Under the pieces are notes generated by a model that had not been told where the DNA came from, did not search any database, and saw only the letters and a program-made list of their open reading frames with translations. Of a DNA stretch of 7,207 bases, positions 1-7,207 are shown piece by piece. This DNA comes from Actinomycetota bacterium (lineage in GTDB: Bacteria; Actinomycetota; Thermoleophilia; UBA2241): the NCBI GenBank assembly GCA_003157715.1, contig PMKK01000028.1, positions 1-7,207 of the forward strand, read 5' to 3'. How positions within the stretch are numbered: the first letter of the stretch is position 1; each line of letters opens with the position of its first letter. The position numbers were made by a program, and so were the translations under genes.

Positions 1-2634
<2,634 letters not shown>

Positions 2635-2671
2635 GACCGGCGTCTCCCGGCAGAAAGAGTCGCGGACCCCC

Positions 2672-3217
2672 TCACGCCGTGGGCCGGCGCCGCGTCGCGC
2701 GCCGCGCGTGGCGTTCGTGCCAGTCCTGCCACTTGCCGGCCACGCAGCCGCAGTAGCGCTGGCGGTACAGCTCGAGCCGCCTGCTCTCGTCGATGCTGCG
2801 CGGATACAGGCGCCGCAGGTCCGCGTACACGAACTCGACACCGGCGGCCTCCGCCGCGGCGTGACCGGCGCGCGCGATCAGGTCGTGGTGCTGCCAGGGG
2901 CTCACCGTCAGGGTCGTCGAGAAGCGCTCGAGACCGCGCTCGGCGGCTGCCTGAGCGGCCTCGGCAAGGCGTACTTCGAGACACTCGCGGCAGCGCTCCC
3001 GAGGGTCGGAGCGTCCGGCGGCCGGTTCGACGACCAGCTCGAGGTCGACCGCCTCGGCGAAGCGGCGCATCGATTCGAGACGGCGCGCGTGCTCGTCGGG
3101 AGGCTGGATGTTGGGATTGGCAAAGAAAGCCAGGGGCTCGAGGCCGGCGGCGCGAAACCAGGGCACGGCGACCGTGCTGCAGGGCCCGCAACAGGCGTGG
3201 ATGAGGATCGTCTCCAT
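2672..3217 (-). CDS. queH: Epoxyqueuosine reductase QueH (DUF208 family)
   Basis: QueH reduces epoxyqueuosine in tRNA to queuosine, the last step of the pathway, and is the iron-sulfur, non-B12 alternative to QueG. The 181-residue product carries the family pattern. HACCGPCS at 7-14 gives Cys9, Cys10 and Cys13. FFANPNIQP is at 31-39, and a Cys-x-x-Cys pair (Cys76, Cys79) sits in ERCRECLEVRL. FSTTLTVSPWQ is at 99-109, and GVEFVYADLRRLYPRSIDES at 126-145. YRQRYCGC at 151-158 gives Cys156 and Cys158. These cysteines are expected to hold the iron-sulfur cluster and metal site. The tail after residue 163 is Arg-rich and not conserved in my recollection. The ATG start gives the canonical N-terminus, yet no Shine-Dalgarno sequence precedes it; a TATAAT lies seven bases upstream instead. 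It lies between ruvB (38-nt gap) and queA (37-nt gap), matching its place in the pathway. Confidence 0.94.
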   Translation of the reverse strand: METILIHACCGPCSTVAVPWFRAAGLEPLAFFANPNIQPPDEHARRLESMRRFAEAVDLELVVEPAAGRSDPRERCRECLEVRLAEAAQAAAERGLERFSTTLTVSPWQHHDLIARAGHAAAEAAGVEFVYADLRRLYPRSIDESRRLELYRQRYCGCVAGKWQDWHERHARRATRRRPTA

Positions 3218-3224
3218 GAGCCCG

Positions 3225-3230
3225 ATTATA
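3225..3230 (-). promoter_or_regulatory. Possible -10 box of a leaderless queH promoter
   Basis: The minus strand reads TATAAT followed by seven bases (CGGGCTC) and then the queH ATG. A start about seven bases after a -10 box would fall on the A of the ATG, giving a leaderless mRNA. This AT-rich hexamer stands out in a very GC-rich 38-nt gap, and queH has no ribosome-binding site, which supports the idea. I see no clear -35 hexamer at 16-18 bases upstream and no extended -10 TG, so the promoter is a prediction only. Confidence 0.45.
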
Positions 3231-3255
3231 CGCGCCGCGCCGGCGGACCCTTACC

Positions 3256-4290
3256 TTACTCGAACAGCTTGCCGGCCTCGCGCGGCGGCGCGTCGAGGCC
3301 GCAGTGCCGCAGGCCGGCCGAGGTGACGATGCGGCCGCGCGGAGTGCGCTGCAGAAAACCGCGCATGATGAGGTACGGCTCGTAGACGTCCATCAGCGTG
3401 TCCGACTCTTCGCCCAGGGCCACCGCCAGCGTGTCGAGGCCCACCGGGCCGCCGTCGAACTTCTGCACGATGGTCAGCAGGATGTCGCGGTCGAGCTTGT
3501 CGAGGCCCTCGTGATCGACCTGAAACAGATCGAGGGCGGCGAGACAGATGTCGAGATCGATGATGCCCTGGTGGCGCACCTCGGCGAAGTCGCGCACCCG
3601 GCGCAGCAGGCGATTGGCGACGCGCGGCGTGCCGCGTGAGCGAGCGGCGAGCTGGGCCGCCGATTCGTCGTCGATCGTGACCCCGAGAATGCCGGCTGAA
3701 CGGCGCACGATCGCGGCGAGCTCGTCTTCGGCATAGTACTCGAGCCGTTGCCACACGCCAAAGCGATCGCGCAGCGGCGTCGTGAGCAGGCCGGTACGCG
3801 TCGTCGCTCCGATCAGCGTGAAGGGCGTCACCGGGAGCCGGATACTGCGCGCCGCCGGTCCCTCGCCGATCATGATGTCGATCTCGTAGTCTTCCATCGC
3901 GGGGTAGAGCACCTCTTCGATGGCCGAGTTCAGGCGGTGGATCTCGTCGACGAACAGCACGTCGCCCTGCTGCAGGTTCGTGAGGATGCCGGCGACGTCG
4001 ACCTTGCGTTCGAGCGCCGGCCCAGAGGTCGTGTGGACACTGACCTCGAGCTCGTTGGCGATGATGGCGGCGAGGGTCGTCTTGCCCAGGCCGGGCGGCC
4101 CGGCCAGCAGCACGTGGTCCAGGGTATCGCCGCGATTGCGCGCCGCCTGGACGAAGATCTCGAGCTGCTCCTTGACGCTGGTCTGACCGACGAAGTCGGC
4201 GAAGCGTTTGGGCCGCAGCGACTTGTCGAAGTCGCGTTCCTCGGGCGTCTCGGCGGGGTCGGCGATGCGACGGGTGTCGTCGCTTGCCAC
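3256..4290 (-). CDS. ruvB: Holliday junction branch-migration ATPase RuvB
   Basis: RuvB is the hexameric AAA+ motor that pumps DNA through the RuvA-bound Holliday junction during recombinational repair. The 344-residue protein is of normal length. Seen in order: [13 protein letters not shown] at 24-36; Walker [10 protein letters not shown] at 64-72; the [20 protein letters not shown] region at 86-105; Walker [12 protein letters not shown] at 111-121; [20 protein letters not shown] at 130-149; sensor 1 LIGATTRTG at 159-167; the arginine-finger motif PLRDRFG at 172-178; the sensor 2 region [19 protein letters not shown]; and the C-terminal winged helix with [20 protein letters not shown]. The GTG start lies two bases after the ruvA stop and has a strong AAGGAGG inside the end of ruvA, indicating coupled translation. 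No key residue appears to be missing. Confidence 0.98.
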   Translation of the reverse strand: MASDDTRRIADPAETPEERDFDKSLRPKRFADFVGQTSVKEQLEIFVQAARNRGDTLDHVLLAGPPGLGKTTLAAIIANELEVSVHTTSGPALERKVDVAGILTNLQQGDVLFVDEIHRLNSAIEEVLYPAMEDYEIDIMIGEGPAARSIRLPVTPFTLIGATTRTGLLTTPLRDRFGVWQRLEYYAEDELAAIVRRSAGILGVTIDDESAAQLAARSRGTPRVANRLLRRVRDFAEVRHQGIIDLDICLAALDLFQVDHEGLDKLDRDILLTIVQKFDGGPVGLDTLAVALGEESDTLMDVYEPYLIMRGFLQRTPRGRIVTSAGLRHCGLDAPPREAGKLFE

Positions 4291-4292
4291 GG

Positions 4293-4898
4293 CTACGTCG
4301 CCTCCTTCCTGGTGAGCGCATAGCGCACGAGCTCTTCGAGCGGCACGCCCACGGGAGCGCCCTGCAGGGCAACCTCGGACTCGCGCAGCGTGAGGCCCAG
4401 GTTCTGCAGGGCGACGCGCGCCTGCAGGAAGGGGTCGGCCGCGGCCGCCGGCGTCTCGCCGCCGGCGCCACGGGCGGGCGGCGTGTCGAGGTCGAGGCCG
4501 ACCTTGTCGGCCAGCTCGATCACGAGCCGCTGGGCGAGTTTCTTGCCGATCCCCGGAATGGACTCGAAGCGCTTGTCGTCGCCGCGCGCCACGGCGGCCT
4601 CGAGGTCGGCCACCGAGTAGGCCGACAGGATCGCGAGCGCCACCTTGGGACCGACGCCGCTCACCGCGATGAGCGTCGTGAAGAAACGCCGCTCGCGCGC
4701 GCTTTCGAAGCCGAAAAGCTGCACCGCGTCCTCGCGGACGTGCAGGTAGGTATGCACGAAGACCTCGTCGCCCACGCGCCCCGCCAGCCCCGCGGCAAGC
4801 CGCCCAGGCACGAGCACGCCGTAGCCCAGGCCGCCGGCCTCGATCACCACCCGGTCGGTGCCCACGCCGGCCAGCTGTCCTCGCAGCGAGACGATCAT
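4293..4898 (-). CDS. ruvA: Holliday junction DNA-binding protein RuvA
   Basis: RuvA tetramers bind and flatten the Holliday junction and load the RuvB rings. The 201-residue product shows the three-domain layout. Domain I is the N-terminal OB-fold (MIVSLRGQL at 1-9 through [16 protein letters not shown] at 49-64). Domain II has two helix-hairpin-helix motifs ([14 protein letters not shown] at 78-91 and [17 protein letters not shown] at 113-129). A flexible Ala/Gly/Pro linker spans about 137-153, and the RuvB-contacting domain III ([13 protein letters not shown]) spans about 160-200. The ATG start gives the canonical N-terminus. It is one of only two ATG starts here, and the 43 bases between ruvC and ruvA contain no clear Shine-Dalgarno sequence; I also found no -10 hexamer at the leaderless distance. 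It lies between ruvC and ruvB as in the usual ruvCAB order. Confidence 0.97.
   Translation of the reverse strand: MIVSLRGQLAGVGTDRVVIEAGGLGYGVLVPGRLAAGLAGRVGDEVFVHTYLHVREDAVQLFGFESARERRFFTTLIAVSGVGPKVALAILSAYSVADLEAAVARGDDKRFESIPGIGKKLAQRLVIELADKVGLDLDTPPARGAGGETPAAAADPFLQARVALQNLGLTLRESEVALQGAPVGVPLEELVRYALTRKEAT
4301..4307 (-). promoter_or_regulatory. Strong ribosome-binding site for ruvB inside ruvA
   Basis: AAGGAGG on the minus strand lies in the last codons of ruvA, ten bases before the ruvB GTG. It fixes the GTG at 4290 as the start and implies that ribosomes finishing ruvA reinitiate on ruvB. Confidence 0.8.
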
Positions 4899-4941
4899 GC
4901 CGTATCGAACCGGGTCACGACGCAGCCCGCCGGCACGGACA

Positions 4942-5466
4942 TCACCTGGGGTTCAGCTGGCGCAGCAGCGCATTCGTGTGGATGTGCGTGATGGCCACGG
5001 CGAGCGCGTCTGAGGCGTGATCGGGCTGCACGATGCGGGGCAGCGCAAGCAGCACCTTGGTCATCTCCTGGACCTGGACCTTGTTGGCCCGCCCGTAGCC
5101 GGTCACCGCCTGCTTGACGGCCAGGGGCGTGTAGTCGAAGCACGGCAGATCGCGCTCGCCGGCAGCCAGGATGATGGCTCCGCGGGCGTGCCCCACGGCC
5201 AGCGCCGTCTTGACGTTGACATTGACGAAGAGCTCTTCGAGCGCCACGACCGCGGGGTGAAAGCGGTCGATCAGACTCAGGATCTCGTCGTGGATCTGGC
5301 GCAGTCGCAGCGGCGTTTCGGTGCGCGCCGAGGTGACGATGCAGCCGTGTCCGAGCGACCGCAACTGGTTGCCCTGGTGTTCGATCACGCCCCAGCCTGT
5401 GCTCGCCGTGCCTGGATCGATGCCCAAGACGACTATGGTCTCTTCATCGTGCCGCTGCTCTCGCAC
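4942..5466 (-). CDS. ruvC: Crossover junction endodeoxyribonuclease RuvC
   Basis: RuvC is the dimeric resolvase that cuts Holliday junctions symmetrically with metal ions in a ribonuclease-H fold. With the GTG at 5466 it has 174 residues, normal for the family. Catalytic residues are visible: Asp17 in VLGIDPGTASTGWGVI, Glu77 in VALEELF, and His150 with Asp153 in PDHASDALAVAITH. The His at the third position matches Thermus RuvC rather than the Asp of E. coli. NVNVKTALAVGHARG (82-96) and PLAVKQAVTGYGRANKVQVQ (114-133) are the conserved DNA-contact and dimer segments. The frame is open further upstream to a GTG at 5523, which would add 19 unconserved residues. The 5466 start is preferred because GAGGGGG lies five bases before it. 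GTG 5472 is a close alternative with poorer spacing. Confidence 0.94.
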   Translation of the reverse strand: MREQRHDEETIVVLGIDPGTASTGWGVIEHQGNQLRSLGHGCIVTSARTETPLRLRQIHDEILSLIDRFHPAVVALEELFVNVNVKTALAVGHARGAIILAAGERDLPCFDYTPLAVKQAVTGYGRANKVQVQEMTKVLLALPRIVQPDHASDALAVAITHIHTNALLRQLNPR

Positions 5467-5471
5467 GGCCA

Positions 5472-5478
5472 CCCCCTC
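5472..5478 (-). promoter_or_regulatory. Ribosome-binding site that favours the ruvC start at 5466
   Basis: GAGGGGG on the minus strand lies five bases before the GTG at 5466. It would overlap the alternative GTG at 5472, so it supports the shorter RuvC. It is purine-rich but not a perfect GGAGG. Confidence 0.5.
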
Positions 5479-5535
5479 GGACTCGCGATCGACGTGCGCG
5501 GTCGGCGAGCCCACCCGCCGCACACCACGGCACTG

Positions 5536-6285
5536 TCAACCGGCGACGGCCTCGAGGACCTCGTCGGAGATGTCGAAGTTGGCATACACCTCTTGCACGT
5601 CGTCGCTGCTTTCGAGGGCGTCGATCAGCCTGAGTGTCTTGCGGGCGTCGGACTCGTCGAGCTTGACCGTAGTCTTGGGGATCATGGTGAGCTCGACCTG
5701 CTCACACTCGATGCCGGCCGCCTCGAGCGCCTCGCGCACCGGCGTCAGCGCCGCGGGTTCGGTGATCACCTCGATGGTCTCGCCGTCGACCGTGACGTCG
5801 TCGGCGCCGCCCTCGATGGCCGCCTCCATGACCGCGTCTTCGCCGAACCGGCTGCCGTCGACCGCGATCGAACCGCGCCGCTCGAAGATCCAGGCGACCG
5901 CGCCGGGCCCGCCGAGGCTGCCGTTGTGCTTGGTGAAGATGTTGCGCACGTCGGCCGCCGAGCGGTTGCGGTTGTCGGTGAGCACCTCGACGATGACCGC
6001 CACGCCGCTGGGGCCGTAACCCTCGTAGAGGATCGCCTCGAAGGAGGCGCCTCCCTCTTTGCCGGCGCCACGCTCGATGGCGCGATCGATGTTGTCTTTG
6101 GGCATGCTGTAGGAGCGCGCCTTTTCGATGGCGGCCGCCAGCGCCGCGTTGGAGCTTGGGTCGGCGCCGCCTTCTTTGGCAGCCACCATGATCGCCCGCG
6201 CCAGCTTTGAGAAGAGCTGACCCCGTTTGGCGTCTGCCGCGCCCTTCTTATGTTTGATCGTCGACCATTTCGAATGCCCGGACAC
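5536..6285 (-). CDS. yebC: YebC/TACO1-family translation factor (formerly called a probable transcriptional regulator)
   Basis: YebC/TACO1 proteins were long annotated as transcriptional regulators. More recent work links them to the ribosome, relieving stalls at proline-rich stretches, and TACO1 to mitochondrial translation. The 249-residue product has the hallmark N-terminus SGHSKWSTIKHKKGAADAKR (2-21), followed by LFSKLARAIMVAAKEGGADP (24-43), the SMPKDNIDRAIERGAG segment (60-75), the YEGYGPSGVAVIVEVLTDNRNRS core, and KHNGSLGGPGAVAWIFERRG. The acidic C-terminal domain ends in DVQEVYANFDI. The GTG start shares one base with the pdxT stop (TAGTG), and GGAGG lies ten bases upstream at 6296-6300. 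A position just before ruvC is widespread in bacteria, and linkage to pdxST is common in actinobacteria. Confidence 0.97.
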   Translation of the reverse strand: MSGHSKWSTIKHKKGAADAKRGQLFSKLARAIMVAAKEGGADPSSNAALAAAIEKARSYSMPKDNIDRAIERGAGKEGGASFEAILYEGYGPSGVAVIVEVLTDNRNRSAADVRNIFTKHNGSLGGPGAVAWIFERRGSIAVDGSRFGEDAVMEAAIEGGADDVTVDGETIEVITEPAALTPVREALEAAGIECEQVELTMIPKTTVKLDESDARKTLRLIDALESSDDVQEVYANFDISDEVLEAVAG

Positions 6286-7001
6286 TACGAGACCACCTCC
6301 TCGATCGGCGCGCCGGCACGCAGGCCGGTCGCCGCAGTCGTGCTCGATGCTTCGCGCACCATCGTGAGGAACGCGTCATGCATCCTTGTATCACCGGTCA
6401 GCTCCGGGTGAAAGGCCGCGACCAGCACCCGGCCCTCGCGAGCGGCCACCGCGTGACCCAGGTAGCTGGCGAGGATCTCGACGCCCGGTCCGCTGCTTTC
6501 GATCCAGGGCGCCCTGATGAAGACGGCCCGCAGCGGCGGCGGCCCGAGTAAGGCGACCTCGAGATCGGCCTCGAAACTGCGCACCTGCCGGCCAAAGGCG
6601 TTGCGCCGGGCCACGATGTCGATCAGGCCCAGCAGGGGCTGGTCGCCCTCGACGATCTCGCCGGCCAGCGTGATGAGACCGGCACAGGTGCCGAACACCG
6701 GCATGCCGGCCGCCGCGCGCGCCTGGATGGGCTCGACCAGCCCGTGGTGGCGCATGAGCTTACCGATGGTAGTGCTCTCGCCGCCGGGGATCACCAGAGC
6801 CTCGACCGCCTCGAGGTCGGCCGGCTGCCTGATCTCGGCGGTCGCGGCACCCAGCCCTTCGAGCATGGCACGGTGCTCGCGAAAGTCGCCCTGCAGCGCG
6901 AGCACACCGATGCGCGGCGACGAGCCGCCGGCGCGGCTCGCGGCCGCGAACTCGGGCGACAGGATGGCGTCGCGGCGCTGCGCCGGTACGAAGTGAGTCA
7001 C
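6285..7001 (-). CDS. pdxT: Pyridoxal 5'-phosphate synthase glutaminase subunit PdxT (N-terminally extended)
   Basis: PdxT hydrolyses glutamine and channels ammonia to PdxS for pyridoxal phosphate synthesis. It is a class I glutamine amidotransferase. Seen in the sequence: IGVLALQGDFREHRAMLEGL at 31-50, IPGGESTTIGKLM at 71-83, the nucleophile Cys106 in VFGTCAGLI (102-110), RRNAFGRQVRSFEADL at 132-147, FIRAPWI at 161-167, and the catalytic His198-Glu200 in FHPELTGD. The product is 238 residues, whereas the family is about 185-200. The start at GTG 7001 adds about 29 residues before the usual N-terminus, and a tail of about 20 residues follows the last conserved helix. I found no ATG, GTG or TTG codon between 7001 and the conserved IGVLALQG, so the extension is probably real. 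The ribosome site upstream is weak, and the 20-nt gap after pdxS suggests coupling. Confidence 0.95.
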   Translation of the reverse strand: MTHFVPAQRRDAILSPEFAAASRAGGSSPRIGVLALQGDFREHRAMLEGLGAATAEIRQPADLEAVEALVIPGGESTTIGKLMRHHGLVEPIQARAAAGMPVFGTCAGLITLAGEIVEGDQPLLGLIDIVARRNAFGRQVRSFEADLEVALLGPPPLRAVFIRAPWIESSGPGVEILASYLGHAVAAREGRVLVAAFHPELTGDTRMHDAFLTMVREASSTTAATGLRAGAPIEEVVS

Positions 7002-7021
7002 GCTCGTGGCCGTCGCGTCCG

Positions 7022-7207
7022 CTAGCCGCGGAACTGGATCTTCTCGTCGAGTGCCATCTTGGCGGCCTCGATGCCGAACATGGCCTCGCCCAGCCCGACC
7101 GAGACTTCGGCCAGTACCGCGGCGTCTCTGTAGTTCGTGGTCGCCCGCACGATGGCCACCGCGCGACTCGCGGGGTCGGCGCTCTTGAAGATGCCCGAGC
7201 CCACGAA
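7022..7207 (-). CDS. pdxS: Pyridoxal 5'-phosphate synthase subunit PdxS (3' end only)
   Basis: PdxS is the dodecameric (beta/alpha)8 barrel that condenses ribose 5-phosphate, glyceraldehyde 3-phosphate and ammonia from PdxT into pyridoxal phosphate. Only the last 61 residues are in the window. They begin with [20 protein letters not shown], which holds the strongly conserved GSGIFKS phosphate-binding loop. [25 protein letters not shown] follows, matching the family closely. The extreme C-terminus ([15 protein letters not shown]) is variable in this family and ends in a plausible RG. The gene ends in TAG, 20 bases before the pdxT GTG. The N-terminal part, with the catalytic lysines, lies outside the window to the right. 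Confidence 0.96.
   Translation of the reverse strand, partial: FVGSGIFKSADPASRAVAIVRATTNYRDAAVLAEVSVGLGEAMFGIEAAKMALDEKIQFRG

Noticed and set aside
2635..2671. queH-queA gap checked for a preQ1 riboswitch
   Set aside because: At 37 bases it is purine-rich only around the queA ribosome site, and I see no pseudoknot-like A-rich tail. The 38-base gap before queH likewise lacks one.
2635..2841. Upstream extension of the queA reading frame to 2841
   Set aside because: It lies over the 3' end of queH in another frame and carries no QueA motif; the GTG at 2634 sits directly at the canonical N-terminus.
3231..3250. GC-rich partly self-complementary stretch between ruvB and queH, considered as a terminator
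   Set aside because: It contains only a short CGCCGGCG palindrome and no T-run after it; the TATAAT that follows fits a promoter better.
3317..3332. 16-base identical word GCCGAGGTGACGATGC also present at 5327-5342
   Set aside because: Both copies lie inside conserved coding sequence (the IVTSA peptides of RuvB and RuvC) with no extension of the match beyond a few bases. Shared codon use explains it better than a repeat element.
3251..4471. 406-codon minus-strand frame overlapping ruvB and the end of ruvA
   Set aside because: It is the alternative frame of ruvB, Arg/Ala-rich and without motifs; the 344-codon frame holds all RuvB motifs.
5467..5523. Longer RuvC starting at GTG 5523
   Set aside because: The added 19 residues resemble nothing in RuvC, and the better-placed purine-rich site favours the GTG at 5466; proteomics could overturn this.
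5017..6210. Long plus-strand open frame of 397 codons opposite ruvC and yebC
   Set aside because: It spans two unrelated, well-conserved minus-strand genes and their junction, so it is a composition artefact and not a gene.

Overview
This is a high-GC bacterial chromosome segment in which every supported gene lies on the minus strand. Transcription therefore runs from the right end of the window to the left. In that order the genes are pdxS (3' end only), pdxT, yebC, ruvC, ruvA, ruvB, queH, queA, tgt and yajC (5' end only). Packing is very tight. pdxT/yebC, queA/tgt and tgt/yajC overlap by 1, 4 and 4 nt, and the largest gap is about 69 nt (yebC to ruvC, with the start chosen here). No stretch over 300 bases lacks a gene. 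I see no tRNA, rRNA, insertion sequence, CRISPR array, prophage gene or convincing terminator. Seven of the nine visible starts are GTG; only queH and ruvA start with ATG.

Region by region (minus-strand order). (1) 7207-6285 carries the two subunits of the PLP synthase, PdxS (lyase/synthase, last 61 residues) and PdxT (glutaminase), which make vitamin B6 by the DXP-independent route. (2) 6285-5536 is the YebC/TACO1-family translation factor. (3) 5466-3256 is ruvC-ruvA-ruvB, the complete Holliday-junction branch-migration and resolution machine. (4) 3217-206 is a queuosine block: QueH (epoxyqueuosine reductase), QueA (adds the epoxycyclopentane to preQ1-tRNA) and Tgt (inserts preQ1 into the tRNA anticodon). 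These are three of the late steps of tRNA queuosine synthesis. (5) 209-1 begins yajC, the small membrane protein of the SecDF-YajC complex; secD would be expected next, outside the window.

The order pdxS-pdxT-yebC-ruvCAB-yajC resembles actinobacteria. The queH-queA-tgt block between ruvB and yajC resembles clostridia and other Firmicutes. Together with the high GC, the strong GTG preference and a possible leaderless promoter, this suggests a deep-branching actinobacterium (Coriobacteriia, Rubrobacteria or Thermoleophilia-like) or a neighbouring high-GC lineage. This placement is inference from gene order and composition, not from a database search.

I found no undescribed system; these are conserved housekeeping genes. 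The features most worth a second look are two Ala/Gly/Pro-rich insertions that lengthen QueA to about 423 residues, one containing an in-frame 21-bp tandem repeat, and a perfect TATAAT placed so that queH could be transcribed as a leaderless mRNA.
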